The notes beneath the pieces were generated by a model. That model saw only the letters and a list, made by a program, of their open reading frames with translations, ran no database searches and was not told where the DNA came from. A DNA stretch of 64,000 nucleotides from Chryseobacterium phocaeense (GTDB taxonomy: Bacteria > Bacteroidota > Bacteroidia > Flavobacteriales > Weeksellaceae): assembly GCF_900169075.1 (NCBI RefSeq), contig NZ_LT827014.1:372001-436000 (forward strand), given 5' to 3'. This document shows positions 43,691-53,648 of the stretch, piece by piece; position 1 is the first letter of the stretch; the number at the start of each line of letters is the position of its first letter. The position numbers were made by a program, and so were the translations under genes.

Positions 43691-45196
43691 TTGAAAAAGT
43701 TAGTTTTCGCACTGTGTTCATCAGTGTGTATGGCCCAGACCAACCAGTATACCAAAATTCTTTTATCAAAAAAGATTGGGAAAGAAGTATATTCCTATTC
43801 TGAAGGATATGGAACAACTTATGATTCAAAAAATAAAAAACAAAGTATTGTAGATTCATTGGGGAATATCACTTTTGAATCTCCCTACAGCATTTCACAT
43901 ATCTTTAAAAACAGATTTGTTCTTACTTCCGCTCAATCTGCCAGAATTCAATCTGCTATTATTGACGAAAAAGGGAACGAGCTGTTTCCTCTGGCTGAAC
44001 AAAGCTTTAATACTCCATGGCTGAGCAAAAAGTGGATCATTTCTTCAAAAACAGGAAAAGAAGCACTTTACGATTATAATGGGAAAGAAATTATTGCTCA
44101 TGCAGAGCGTATCCAGTTTGCAGGAGAAGACCGTTTTTTTGTTCTGAAGGACAAAATCTGGAATTTATATGATCTTAATGGAAAACAGATCAGCAGCAGA
44201 AATTTTAAAGAGAATTATCACTTCGAAAACGGCAGGACTTTAATCGTTAATGAAGATCAGCAAAGCGAAATTATTGACCTGAATGGCCAAACCTTACACA
44301 AATTTTCAGCACAGATCTATAGTCTGGCTGCTTATCCCTATCTGATAACTAAAAATAAAGCAACCGGAAAATACGGGCTTGTAGATCCTGAGGAAAATAT
44401 CCTTGCTGAAGAGATTTTTGATGATGCCGCACCGGAATATTTTGGAGCTAAAGAATATGTTTATCTCAGAAAAAAAGGAAAGGCAACAATTTTTAATAAG
44501 AAGGATAAAAAGCTTTATCCGAATAATTTCAAATACTTAACTCCTCTATTCAATGGTCTTTTCAGTGTTTATCATGATAAATTAAAGAAAAGCGGTGTTG
44601 TGAATCTTCAGGGTGAACTTGTTGTTCCCCAGGAGTATGATTTTGTACAAAGTTTCAGTATTTCCGGAAGAGATTTTATCTACCTAAAAAATGAAAAAGA
44701 AGAAAAATTCCTGGATAAAGACCTGAAGAATATTCTGGAAAGCAATACACAGGTGATTGCTTTCTATCCCGATCAGCTGATCATCAGAAAACAGGATGCT
44801 TACTACAGGTTTTCAGTGTCAGATGGGACTGTATTACCGTTAAAGGATATTATTTCCATCAAAAAGCAGGAACCGGATTTCTTTAATATATTCAACCTGT
44901 ATTCTAAACCGGTAGTCTGTAAAAACAATGCCAATCTGTACGGGATAATGGATGAAAACGGTAAAGAAATCGTTCCGTTTATCTACGATGATATTATTGT
45001 TTTTGAAAATTCGGAGAATGAAATTGTAGTCAGGAAAAATGATAAATATGGAGTTGTAAATTTTCAGAACGAGCCTTTGAAGGAGATTATATACGACAAA
45101 TATTACTGGCAGAAGGAAGTTTTGAGGCTGGATAAAGACAAAAAACAGGAGATCCTGTATTTCACAAGATTTAAGAATAGAGGCTCACTGTTATGA
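43691..45196 (+). CDS. exported WG-repeat protein
   Basis: A 501-residue protein beginning at a TTG (43691) 5 bp past rsmI. Residues 1-15 (MKKLVFALCSSVCMA) give a short signal peptide. It contains several WG/KWG-type repeats: GLVDPEENILAEEIFDD near 224-240, GVVNLQGELVVPQEYDFV near 303-320, GIMDENGKEIVPFIYDDI near 418-435 and GVVNFQNEPLKEIIYDKY near 454-471. WG proteins usually act as repeat-based binding or structural surfaces; the specific role is unknown. Confidence 0.85.
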   Translation: MKKLVFALCSSVCMAQTNQYTKILLSKKIGKEVYSYSEGYGTTYDSKNKKQSIVDSLGNITFESPYSISHIFKNRFVLTSAQSARIQSAIIDEKGNELFPLAEQSFNTPWLSKKWIISSKTGKEALYDYNGKEIIAHAERIQFAGEDRFFVLKDKIWNLYDLNGKQISSRNFKENYHFENGRTLIVNEDQQSEIIDLNGQTLHKFSAQIYSLAAYPYLITKNKATGKYGLVDPEENILAEEIFDDAAPEYFGAKEYVYLRKKGKATIFNKKDKKLYPNNFKYLTPLFNGLFSVYHDKLKKSGVVNLQGELVVPQEYDFVQSFSISGRDFIYLKNEKEEKFLDKDLKNILESNTQVIAFYPDQLIIRKQDAYYRFSVSDGTVLPLKDIISIKKQEPDFFNIFNLYSKPVVCKNNANLYGIMDENGKEIVPFIYDDIIVFENSENEIVVRKNDKYGVVNFQNEPLKEIIYDKYYWQKEVLRLDKDKKQEILYFTRFKNRGSLL

Positions 45197-45267
45197 ACTA
45201 TGATAAAAAGCAGTTAAAAAATTTAACTAATTTGATGATTTGGAATGCATTGAATAACAATTTATAA

Positions 45268-45275
45268 TATCTTTG
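45268..45275 (+). promoter_or_regulatory. -7 promoter box of fabG
   Basis: TATCTTTG, followed by C, matches TAnnTTTGC. fabG begins at 45366, so the leader would be about 90 nt. Confidence 0.45.
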
Positions 45276-45365
45276 CGCACTGCTTAATTAGTATAAAATT
45301 AAATATGCTAAATTGCCGTTTTTTTAAGACGGAAGTATTTACTAAGAATATAATTATCAAGAGAT

Positions 45366-46112
45366 ATGATGAAACTATTAGAAGGAAAAGTAGCACTAAT
45401 TACCGGAGCTACAAGAGGAATCGGAAAGAAGATCGCTGAAATGTACGCTGAACAGGGTGCAAAAGTAGCATTCACTTATGCCGGCTCTGTAGAAAAAGCT
45501 CAGGCATTGGAAGCGGCTTTAAGTTCTGTAACCCAGATCAAGGGATATCAGTCTGACGCATCAGATTATAATGCAGCTCAAAAATTAATAGATGATGTAA
45601 TGGCAGAGTTCGGGCAAATTGATATTCTGATCAACAATGCAGGAATCACAAGAGATAACCTATTGTTGAGAATGACTAAAGAAGACTGGGACAAAGTAAT
45701 GAGAATCAACCTGGATTCCGTATTTAACCTTACAAAAGCGGTGATCAAGCCGATGATGAAAGCTAAATCAGGATCTATTATCAATATGACTTCCGTAGTA
45801 GGAGTCAGCGGAAACCCTGGACAGTCCAATTATGCAGCTTCTAAAGCGGGAGTAATCGGATTTACAAAATCTATCGCACTGGAACTGGGATCAAGAAACA
45901 TCAGATGCAACGCCATTGCTCCTGGCTTCACAGAAACTGAAATGACAGCCGATCTGGATGAGAAAACACTTCAGGCGTGGAGAGACAGAATTCCTATGAA
46001 GAGAGCAGGGCAGACCAGCGACGTGGCCAACGCCTGCATATTCTTAGGAAGCGAAATGGCTTCTTACATTACAGGACAAACTCTGCACGTAGACGGCGGA
46101 ATGCTGACCTAA
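45366..46112 (+). CDS. fabG: 3-oxoacyl-ACP reductase FabG
   Basis: A 248-residue SDR (a second Met follows directly, so the start may be 45369). ITGATRGIGKKIA is the NADP loop; NNAGITRDNLLLRM is highly typical of FabG, and SNYAASKAGVIGFTKSIA contains the catalytic Tyr-Lys. It reduces 3-oxoacyl-ACP in fatty acid synthesis. Confidence 0.95.
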   Translation: MMKLLEGKVALITGATRGIGKKIAEMYAEQGAKVAFTYAGSVEKAQALEAALSSVTQIKGYQSDASDYNAAQKLIDDVMAEFGQIDILINNAGITRDNLLLRMTKEDWDKVMRINLDSVFNLTKAVIKPMMKAKSGSIINMTSVVGVSGNPGQSNYAASKAGVIGFTKSIALELGSRNIRCNAIAPGFTETEMTADLDEKTLQAWRDRIPMKRAGQTSDVANACIFLGSEMASYITGQTLHVDGGMLT

Positions 46113-46119
46113 TAAAACT

Positions 46120-46155
46120 AAAATCGGCTGTACATCCTTTGTACAGCCGGTTTTA
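46120..46155. terminator. bidirectional intrinsic terminator
   Basis: CGGCTGTACA, loop TCCTT, TGTACAGCCG followed by T-rich DNA between convergent fabG and guaC. Confidence 0.85.
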
Positions 46156-46200
46156 TTATGATGATCTGCTTTATATGCAAAATCAGCGTGATTCCAGTTT

Positions 46201-47241
46201 TTAATCTGTAAAGATCTGGTTTTCCTGCTCCTGAACCCTGATAAAAGTAGTCCTTTTGGACAGTTCTTTCAGCTTGGAAGCGCCCACATAGGTACAGGTA
46301 GACCGAACACCGCCCAAAATATCTTTTACCGTTTCCGAAACAGGACCTTTATAATCTGCCTTTACTGTTTTTCCTTCTGAGGCACGGTACTCAGCAACCC
46401 CTCCGGAATGCTTGTCCATTGCAGTTTTGGAACTCATTCCATAAAACAGGCGGTATTTCTTTCCGTTTTCTTCAATGATTTCTCCGCCGCTTTCATCATG
46501 CCCGGCAAACATGCCACCCAGCATTACGAAGTCTGCACCTCCACCAAAAGCTTTGGCTACATCTCCGGGAACTTTACAGCCTCCGTCAGCAATAATATGG
46601 CCACCAAGCCCGTGGGCCGCATCAGAACATTCGATAATGGCAGAAAGCTGAGGATAACCAACCCCTGTTTTTACGCGGGTTGTACATACAGAACCGGGGC
46701 CGATGCCTACCTTAATGATATCTGCGCCCACCAGAAGAAGTTCTTCCACCATTTCTCCGGTCACTACGTTTCCTGCCATAATGATCTTATCAGGAAAATT
46801 AGCCCTTGCCTTCTTCACAAATCCTACAAAATGCTCAGAATAACCATTCGCTACATCAATGCAGAGAAACTCGATTTTTGGGTGCTTTTCGAGGATCGTT
46901 TTAAGTTTTTCTTCGTCTGCCTGTCCGGTACCGGTACTTAAGGCGATATATTGGTAAATACTTTCCGGCTGACTTTCCAGAAACCGGGTCCATTCATCCG
47001 GGGTATAATGTTTATGAACGGCTGTAATAATTTTGTCTTTGGCCAGCTCTACGGCCATTTCAAAAGTTCCTACCGTGTCCATATTGGCCGCAATCAGGGG
47101 AACACCGCTCCATTTCTTTTTAGTATGTCTGAAAGTGAATTCTCTTTCAAGATTTACGTCTGAGCGGGATTTTAATGTGGAACGTTTGGGACGGAACATT
47201 ACATCCTTGAATCCAAGCTTTATATCATATTCTATTCTCAT
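46201..47241 (-). CDS. guaC: GMP reductase
   Basis: A 346-residue IMPDH/GMPR-family enzyme that converts GMP to IMP with NADPH, releasing ammonia. [20 protein letters not shown] at the start, [31 protein letters not shown] (with the catalytic Cys) and [22 protein letters not shown] identify GuaC and not IMP dehydrogenase; no CBS domain is present. Confidence 0.94.
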   Translation of the reverse strand: MRIEYDIKLGFKDVMFRPKRSTLKSRSDVNLEREFTFRHTKKKWSGVPLIAANMDTVGTFEMAVELAKDKIITAVHKHYTPDEWTRFLESQPESIYQYIALSTGTGQADEEKLKTILEKHPKIEFLCIDVANGYSEHFVGFVKKARANFPDKIIMAGNVVTGEMVEELLLVGADIIKVGIGPGSVCTTRVKTGVGYPQLSAIIECSDAAHGLGGHIIADGGCKVPGDVAKAFGGGADFVMLGGMFAGHDESGGEIIEENGKKYRLFYGMSSKTAMDKHSGGVAEYRASEGKTVKADYKGPVSETVKDILGGVRSTCTYVGASKLKELSKRTTFIRVQEQENQIFTD

Positions 47242-47693
47242 AATTCGCGAAAAATTAATAAGAATAAATGTAGGGAAAAGTTTTCAGGAAAAGCAGAGAA
47301 GGGAGGGTTTTATGGATTTTTTAACCTGAAGGATTAAAAAGGCTGGGAGTGGGAGGATGGGAGCGAGAAGTTCTGGAAGGATTCAGATCAAATAACTCAC
47401 ATTTCTCACCAATTTCTGCAACTCCATATAAATATAAACATCTGTGAAAATATAGGCAACTATGGAAAGAAAATTAATAATAAAAGGAAATAAAATTTAA
47501 AACCACTAACGAGAATTTAAGTTTTTAAGAATATTAAGTTTGAGCTTTGTTTTAAAAGAGCATCGCTCAAAAAATTTTTAGATTTTCCTTAATAATTCTT
47601 ATCTCCTTCATAAATCTTAATGTTTAAAATCTATCCGCAACCATCTGTGAAAATCTGTGTAATCAGTGGTTAAAACAAACAATTTCAATATAA
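47242..47693. other. non-coding, repeat-like intergenic DNA
   Basis: No open frame. The stretch contains purine-rich DNA (GGAGTGGGAGGATGGGAGCG around 47345-47367) and sequence such as CTGTGAAAATCTGTGTAATC (47645-47664), which is similar to other intergenic DNA here. Nothing else is supported. Confidence 0.5.
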
Positions 47694-47732
47694 AAAAGGG
47701 CAGGAAAATTATCTTTTCACGCCCCATAAGTT
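47694..47732 (-). terminator. intrinsic terminator of the GNAT/surE operon
   Basis: On the minus strand GGGCGTGAAAA, loop, TTTTCCTGCCC is followed by a T run; it overlaps the end of the GNAT gene. Confidence 0.65.
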
Positions 47733-48374
47733 TATTATTCCTCTATGCCTAAAGCCAAGCTTTTCATACAGTATTTTAGCACCGGTATTGCTTTCCGCCA
47801 CATGAAGGAATGGTGTTTTTCCATCCTCAAAAATTTTCCCGGAGACAAAAGCCACCAGCTGTTTGGCCAGTCCTTTTCCAAGATGATCCGTATCTGTAAT
47901 CACCGCACTTACTTCCGTCATGTCATTCATCTGCATTCTTTCACCGGTAACGGCAGCGAGTTTTCCGTCTTTAAAAATCCCGAAATAACGGCCCAGTTCC
48001 GGAGTTCTGGCTTTAAAATAATAAGGATAGAATTTCATCACGAACGCCAGAAGCTCTTCATGATTCTCTTCTTTCAGCTCAATAATTTCTTCTGTTATAT
48101 CAATCTGAATGGGATTTTCAAGAACGTACTGATCACACACAAGCTGTGACAAATCTGTCTTTGAATTCTTGAAATCGGGCTTCGCGCCAAAAATCAGAAA
48201 ATCATTGCAGATCTTTGCATACTCATTGATCTCCTGTTCTTTGGAAACCACAGCAGCTCCACCAAAAGAAGCTACTTCAGGATTGTAGAATTTCGTATCT
48301 CCAAAATTGAAGCAGAACTTTTTATGGTATTCATTAAGCGAATGATAAACAGGATTGTTCAGCTTTTCGTACAT
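47709..48374 (-). CDS. GNAT family N-acetyltransferase
   Basis: A 221-residue protein with a C-terminal GNAT domain. The acetyl-CoA loop is seen near the DHLGKGLAKQLVAFV stretch (Q/R-x-x-G-x-G/A pattern), preceded by AVTGERMQMNDMTEVSAVITD and followed by HVAESNTGAKILYEKLGFRHRG. The N-terminal 90 residues are not recognised. Acyl acceptor unknown. It starts on the last base of the surE stop region (47709-48374 abuts 48374). Confidence 0.82.
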   Translation of the reverse strand: MYEKLNNPVYHSLNEYHKKFCFNFGDTKFYNPEVASFGGAAVVSKEQEINEYAKICNDFLIFGAKPDFKNSKTDLSQLVCDQYVLENPIQIDITEEIIELKEENHEELLAFVMKFYPYYFKARTPELGRYFGIFKDGKLAAVTGERMQMNDMTEVSAVITDTDHLGKGLAKQLVAFVSGKIFEDGKTPFLHVAESNTGAKILYEKLGFRHRGIINLWGVKR

Positions 48375-49144
48375 CAGTCAAAATTCATTACTTCCTCAAG
48401 AGTTTTCATGTATTCGTAAGCCGTAAGGTCGAACTTTACCGGAACAATAGAAATGTATCCGTTAGCAAGAGCCGTTTCATCAGCATCTTCGGATTCATCC
48501 ATATTGTTGAAATATCCGGTCAGCCAGTAGTATTTTTTTCCATGAGGATTTACTCTTTCATCAAAGCTTTCTTCCCATTTGGCATTGGCCTGTTTGCAGA
48601 CTTTGATTCCTTTGATTTCTCCAGCGGTAAGCTTAGGAATATTTACGTTCAATACAATTCCTTTAGGCATAGGATTTTCCAATGTCCTTCTTACAATATT
48701 CTGGATGTGTTCTTTGGCCTGTGTAAAATCTGCTTCCCAGCTGAAATCAAGAAGGGAAAAACCAATCGCAGGGATTCCTTCCACACCCGCTTCTACTGCG
48801 GCAGACATCGTTCCCGAATAGATCACATTGATAGAAGAATTGGCTCCATGATTGATCCCGGAAACCACAATATCCGGCCTTCTGGTCAGGATTTTGTCGA
48901 GGGCCATTTTTACACAATCTACAGGGGTTCCGCTGCATGAAAAATCAGTCTGCGGACCATCCAGGGTTACTTCTTCGTAGCTTAAGGTAGAATTGATTGT
49001 AATAGCGTGGCCTTTTCCACTTTGAGGAGAGTTGGGTGCTACCACAACAACTTCTCCGATTTCGTTCATAAATTGTATAAGATTTCTGACACCAGGGGCA
49101 GTGATTCCATCATCATTCGTTACCAGAATAAGCGGTCTTTCCAT
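48374..49144 (-). CDS. surE: 5'/3'-nucleotidase SurE
   Basis: A 256-residue metal-dependent nucleotidase hydrolysing 5'- and 3'-nucleotides and possibly polyphosphate. LVTNDDGITAPG carries the metal-binding N10-D11-D12, and GTPVDCV, SGINHGANSSINVIYSGTMSAAVEA complete the SurE core. Confidence 0.95.
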   Translation of the reverse strand: MERPLILVTNDDGITAPGVRNLIQFMNEIGEVVVVAPNSPQSGKGHAITINSTLSYEEVTLDGPQTDFSCSGTPVDCVKMALDKILTRRPDIVVSGINHGANSSINVIYSGTMSAAVEAGVEGIPAIGFSLLDFSWEADFTQAKEHIQNIVRRTLENPMPKGIVLNVNIPKLTAGEIKGIKVCKQANAKWEESFDERVNPHGKKYYWLTGYFNNMDESEDADETALANGYISIVPVKFDLTAYEYMKTLEEVMNFD

Positions 49145-49548
49145 AAAAAGTTTAATTTTAAAAGGGTATTTGGCATCAAGTGCCGTAAGAAAACTCCTTT
49201 TTGTCTATCCTGACAAAGAAGAAAAATTTTCCGCACTTCAAATTTAGCTAAAAAGTTTTGAAGATAAATGGAATTGAGGAAATATAGTTTTGCCTGATGA
49301 TCCTTTTAGGCATATTCTGTAATTTTCTGATTGATAATAGCTTTTGAGAAAATCAAACTTACAATTCATTATAGAAATTTGTACATCAGATTTACCAATC
49401 AAAACTGTGGGGATGAATGTATAGTATGGAAGTTCATAATAAAAAAAGTAATCGGCTGGAGTTAGCCGTCATTAATTCAACCAAAACGTAAACATGCTTA
49501 AGCTTAGCAAAAGCCTACCAGAAATATTGAACATAAAACATAAACCTG
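49145..49548. other. intergenic region, no gene seen
   Basis: Divergent region between surE (-) and the MBL gene (+). No conserved frame or clear structure. It probably holds promoters for both. Confidence 0.4.
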
Positions 49549-50679
49549 ATGAAAAAATTGAAAAGAATACTCAAAAGAATAACCGTTGGTGTTCTTTGTA
49601 TCATCACAGTACTGGCAACGGCGACTTATTTTTATATGAAGCAACCTCAGTTTGGAGCTTTGCCGGAAGGAGAAAGACTCGAACTCATAAAAAATTCTCC
49701 CCATTATAAAGACGGCAAATTCCGAAACCTTGTAGAAAAACCAACGATATCGGAAGGCTATAGCATCACAGGAGAAATCTGGGAAGTGCTTACCAAAAAA
49801 TTCCCTCGTACAGAACCGGTAGACGCACTGCCTTCAATAAAAACCGATCTTAAAGCTCTTCCCCGGAACAGAAATGTGATGGTTTGGTTTGGGCATTCCT
49901 CCTTCTTTTTGCAGGTGGATGGGATCCGGATTTTGGTGGATCCCGTATTCAGCGGACGAATTTCTCCGCTTCCCGGAAAACCCTCAGCATACAAAGGAAG
50001 TGACATCTATTCAGTTGCTGATATACCGGAAATAGATTATGTGCTGCTTTCCCATGACCATTATGATCATCTTGACTATGAAACCGCAAAAGCACTACAG
50101 CCAAAAGTAAAATATGTGGTTTGCGGTCTGGGCGCCGGTGCCCATTATGAAAGATGGGGCTATACTGCGAAACAGATCATTGAAAAAGACTGGGGAGAAC
50201 ATGTGGATGTGAAACCCGGCTTTACGATCTTCACCGAAAATACCCATCATGACGGCGGGAGAGGATTTAAAAGTTCCCAGGCGCTGTGGCTGTCATTTTA
50301 CATTCAGTCACCGGATATGAATATTTATTACAGCGGAGACGGAGGTTACAGCAGCCGTTTTAAAGATATCGCGGCAAAACATCCACGCATTGACTGGGCT
50401 GTGATGGAATGTGGCCAGTATAACAAGGCATGGCAGTCTGTGCATGAGCTGCCTCAGGAGGTAGCATTGGCTACGACAGAGCTTAAAGCTAAAAACCTGA
50501 TTCCGGTGCATCATTCCAAATTCACTCTTGCCAAACATCCATGGGATGAGCCTTTGAAGGAAATTACAAAATATTCACGGGATAAAAAGTACAGGCTGGC
50601 TACTCCTATGATTGGGGAAGTTGTGAACCTTGATGACAGCGCACAGGTGTTCAGACAGTGGTGGAAAAATGTTAAATAA
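49549..50679 (+). CDS. MBL-fold hydrolase, NAPE-PLD-like
   Basis: A 376-residue protein. Residues 1-28 have a basic start and a hydrophobic stretch (VGVLCIITVLATATYFY), giving a membrane anchor or signal. The metallo-beta-lactamase motif is LSHDHYDHLD, preceded by VWFGHSSFFLQVDG and a DPVFSGR loop; EC GQYNKAW and IPVHHSKF follow as the later His/Asp ligands. This arrangement resembles the N-acylphosphatidylethanolamine phospholipase D / UlaG branch. The lipid substrate is inferred only. Confidence 0.88.
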   Translation: MKKLKRILKRITVGVLCIITVLATATYFYMKQPQFGALPEGERLELIKNSPHYKDGKFRNLVEKPTISEGYSITGEIWEVLTKKFPRTEPVDALPSIKTDLKALPRNRNVMVWFGHSSFFLQVDGIRILVDPVFSGRISPLPGKPSAYKGSDIYSVADIPEIDYVLLSHDHYDHLDYETAKALQPKVKYVVCGLGAGAHYERWGYTAKQIIEKDWGEHVDVKPGFTIFTENTHHDGGRGFKSSQALWLSFYIQSPDMNIYYSGDGGYSSRFKDIAAKHPRIDWAVMECGQYNKAWQSVHELPQEVALATTELKAKNLIPVHHSKFTLAKHPWDEPLKEITKYSRDKKYRLATPMIGEVVNLDDSAQVFRQWWKNVK

Positions 50680-50685
50680 AGTAAG

Positions 50686-50714
50686 GAAGTTGGAAGAAGG
50701 GGACGGAAATTATC
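50686..50714. repeat. dispersed GAAGCTGGAAGA family, third copy
   Basis: GAAGTTGGAAGAAGGGGACG, then GAAATTATC, just after the MBL gene; it resembles the reverse complement of 481-509. Confidence 0.5.
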
Positions 50715-51075
50715 AGGGATATAAGAACACTTATGGCAGCTTTTTCATTTTTTCAGCATGGTTCAATTCTGGAATTTTAAGAAATCTATTTCCAATCATA
50801 ATTTAAGCATCCATTGTGTTGATCATAGTTTTCATAACCCAAGCTCAGGTTAAAATAAAGTCAATAGATCAATGGGTAATCGTTTGATTATGAATTGTAT
50901 ATTGTCATTCTGAGAAAATGATGTTCATCATGTGGAATTGCTTTTGGTAAAAAACAGATAAAACTAGTCGATAATTATAAATAAGGTATTAAATTTGATA
51001 GTTTGTAACAGCGAATTATTTGCTGCTACTAATTGTAGTATATATTTTAAAAAAATTAATAAATAAAGACAGTTT
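50715..51075. other. intergenic region, no gene seen
   Basis: AT-rich region upstream of the processing protease; nothing else recognised. Confidence 0.4.
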
Positions 51076-53205
51076 ATGTGGAAAAATTTCAAACTGAATA
51101 AATTTTTACTCCTGATTCCATTGACAAGTCTAATGTTTTGTTTCAACTCGCCAAAGAATGACGACGAAAAGATGCAGACGATCATGGTGAGCGTAAAGAA
51201 TACACTTTCTTATCTACATTACAGCCCGAAACCCATCAATGATGCCTATTCAAAGGACGTTTATAAACACTATTTCGAGCTGGTAGACCCCGCAAAAAGA
51301 TATTTTCTTCAGTCTGATATGGATGAATTCAGCAAGCACGAAACAAAGCTTGATGACTATATCAGCCAGGGAGACCTGATATTTTATAAAACAACCATCG
51401 ACAGGCTTTATCAAAGGGTGGATGAAATTGATAAAATCACCCAGGATATTTTCAGCAAGCCTATCAATCTGCAGGAAGATGAAACCTATGTTTTTGAACC
51501 TAAATTAAAGAAAGCTCCTGCCAATAAGCAGGAACAGTACAATGAATGGAGAAAATACATCAAGTATTACATTCTGCAGGAGGTAGAATCTATGAACAGC
51601 AAAGAAGAAGCTCAGAAAGAAAAGAAAGATTCTGTTCAGAAATACAAACTGAAAGATACCATCAAGTTTCAGCCGCTCACTCAGGATCAGAAGATCAAAA
51701 AAGCGACCGATGAAGTGAAAGACCTTGTGAAAGATACCTTTACAAGATTCAAGAAAAGAAAGAAAATGGATTGGTTTACGGTGTATATGAATGCCTATAC
51801 AGAAGTATTTGATCCGCACACCAATTATTATTCTCCAAAAGACAAAGAAGATTTTGACACTCAGTTTACAGGAAAAGTAATCGGTATCGGAGCGATTATC
51901 CAGGAGAAAAAAGGAAACCTTTATCTGGGTGCTCTGACCATCGGCGCGCCGGCATGGAAATCGAAACAGCTTAGCGAAGGAGATAAAATACTAAAAGTAA
52001 AATCCAAGCCGAAAGATGATGCCGTAAATGTAGTGGGAATGCTTTCCGATGAAGCCGTAAGACTCATCAGAGGTGAAAAGGGCACACCGGTAACATTAAC
52101 CGTTCAGAAAAAAGACGGAACCATCAAGGATGTAACGATGATCCGTGAAGAAGTTGCGATAGAAGATACGTTTGCAAGAAGTATCGTGGTGAACTCTCCA
52201 AACGGAAAAAAATACGGATTTATCAACCTTCCGAGCTTTAATGCGGATTTCGAAAATGCCAAAGGAAGAAACGCTTCTGATGATATCAAAGCTGAAATCC
52301 TGAAGCTTAAACAGCAGAATATTGAAGGAATTGTTCTAGATCTTAGAAATAACGGTGGAGGATCATTAACGGAAGTAGGAGATATCATGGGACTGTTCAT
52401 GGATGCCGGACCTTACGTACAGGTTAAAGACGGAAACGGAAAGATCCAGACCTTAAAAAATAAAAATGAGACACCGATCTGGACAGGTCCACTGGTGATT
52501 ATGCAGAACGAGCTTTCAGCATCTGCTTCTGAGATTTTAGCAGGAGTAATGCAGGATTACGGAAGAGCAATGATCATCGGTTCTCCGCAATCATTTGGAA
52601 AAGGAACTGTACAGACGTTCGTAGACCTGAACAGATTTTTGAATACAGAAGATGATTTTGGATCTTTAAAACTGACAATTCAGAAGTTCTACAGAGTTAC
52701 AGGAGAATCTACACAGAGAAAAGGAATTGTTTCAGACATTCAGATGAAAGACTTCTTTACTTACGCAGAAGTAGGAGAGCGTTATGATGATTTTGCTTTG
52801 GCTTGGGATAAAATTCCGGGAACGAAATTCGAAAAACTGAATTATTTCAATATCCAGGCCCTTGAAAAAGCAAGTGCAGACAGAATGGCTAAAAACAGCA
52901 ATTATCAGCTTCTGCTTGAATCGGCACAGTGGAGAGAGAAACTGGATAAAGAAGAAAGCATTACGCTTAACATTAATAAATTCAATGAACTCATGAAGCA
53001 GAGAAAAGCCCAGATCGAGAAGTTCAAAGCTTTAACCAAGTTTGAGAACGGTCTGAAGTTCATGATGTACCCTGGTGAAATTGAAAGAGAGAAAAAAGAT
53101 GAAGCTTTCAAGAAAAAATCTGAAATGTGGATCAAGAATCTTAAAAAGGATCCATACTTACAGGAAGCTATGAATATCGTTTCCGATATGGGAACAAAAT
53201 CATAA
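51076..53205 (+). CDS. prc: carboxy-terminal processing protease (Prc/CtpA type)
   Basis: A 709-residue exported serine protease. The N-terminus has a signal-like stretch (KFLLLIPLTSLMFCF). A PDZ domain spans about residues 245-340 with GIGAIIQEK, then the S41 peptidase domain: LDLRNNGGGSLTEVG, the catalytic serine in NELSASASEI, and the lysine in QSFGKGTVQTF. A long helical C-terminal domain follows (residues 550-700). It degrades or trims substrate proteins in the periplasm, often peptidoglycan hydrolases or lipoproteins. It is followed by an intrinsic terminator. Confidence 0.95.
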   Translation: MWKNFKLNKFLLLIPLTSLMFCFNSPKNDDEKMQTIMVSVKNTLSYLHYSPKPINDAYSKDVYKHYFELVDPAKRYFLQSDMDEFSKHETKLDDYISQGDLIFYKTTIDRLYQRVDEIDKITQDIFSKPINLQEDETYVFEPKLKKAPANKQEQYNEWRKYIKYYILQEVESMNSKEEAQKEKKDSVQKYKLKDTIKFQPLTQDQKIKKATDEVKDLVKDTFTRFKKRKKMDWFTVYMNAYTEVFDPHTNYYSPKDKEDFDTQFTGKVIGIGAIIQEKKGNLYLGALTIGAPAWKSKQLSEGDKILKVKSKPKDDAVNVVGMLSDEAVRLIRGEKGTPVTLTVQKKDGTIKDVTMIREEVAIEDTFARSIVVNSPNGKKYGFINLPSFNADFENAKGRNASDDIKAEILKLKQQNIEGIVLDLRNNGGGSLTEVGDIMGLFMDAGPYVQVKDGNGKIQTLKNKNETPIWTGPLVIMQNELSASASEILAGVMQDYGRAMIIGSPQSFGKGTVQTFVDLNRFLNTEDDFGSLKLTIQKFYRVTGESTQRKGIVSDIQMKDFFTYAEVGERYDDFALAWDKIPGTKFEKLNYFNIQALEKASADRMAKNSNYQLLLESAQWREKLDKEESITLNINKFNELMKQRKAQIEKFKALTKFENGLKFMMYPGEIEREKKDEAFKKKSEMWIKNLKKDPYLQEAMNIVSDMGTKS

Positions 53206-53216
53206 AACAAAAAAAA

Positions 53217-53242
53217 CGCTGATGAAAATCAGCGGTTTTTTT
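53217..53242 (+). terminator. intrinsic terminator of prc
   Basis: CGCTGAT, loop GAAA, ATCAGCG followed by a long T run, 12 bp past the stop. Confidence 0.85.
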
Positions 53243-53272
53243 TGTACTCTTTAAAAAATTTAAATAAAAGGC

Positions 53273-53298
53273 AAAAGTTTCCATATTTGGAAACTTTT
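53273..53298. promoter_or_regulatory. palindromic operator upstream of the toxin-antitoxin genes
   Basis: AAAAGTTTCC (53273-53282), ATATTT, GGAAACTTTT (53289-53298) is a perfect 10-bp inverted repeat just before a TATTTTTG box (53302-53309). Autoregulation by the XRE-type antitoxin is the usual arrangement. Confidence 0.6.
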
Positions 53299-53320
53299 TT
53301 GTATTTTTGATAAAAACACA

Positions 53321-53646
53321 ATGAGATATTTTCAAACCATTTTTTAGAAGAGGTTGATGATTTCCTGTCGGGCCTTAATAAAAAATCAGCAGGAAAAATA
53401 ATTTATAATATTGATTTGGCTGAACAGACTAATGATCCCAGGCTCTTAAAAAAATTAAGTGGAGAAATCTGGGAGTTCAGGACAAGATATTTGGGAAGCC
53501 AGTATAGGCTATTGGCATTCTGGGACAAAAGAGATGGTGAAAATACCCTCGTAATTGCTACTCATGGTTTTATTAAAAAAGACAGTAAAGTACCAAAGAA
53601 AGAATTGGAAAAAGCAGAAAAAATAAGAGAAAAATATCTAAAATAG
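53321..53646 (+). pseudogene. RelE/HigB-like toxin gene with a one-base frameshift
   Basis: From the ATG at 53321 the frame reads MRYFQTIF and stops at a TAG (53345-53347) directly after a run of six T (53340-53345). In the next frame (TTA at 53344-53346) the sequence continues as FLEEVDDFLSGLNKKSAG through SGEIWEFRTRYLG, SQYRLLAFWD and IATHGFIKKDSKVPKKE, which is the HigB/Gp49-type ribonuclease-toxin pattern. One added T in the run would join the two parts into a 108-residue toxin. An open frame from 53416 (76 aa, starting MAEQTND) remains. The cause could be a sequencing or assembly error in the homopolymer, true inactivation, or slippage. Confidence 0.75.
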
Positions 53647-53648
53647 TT

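Noticed and set aside
47242..47693. A small RNA gene or tRNA in the large gap after guaC
   Set aside because: No cloverleaf-like or conserved structured sequence could be recognised; only repeat-like DNA is seen.
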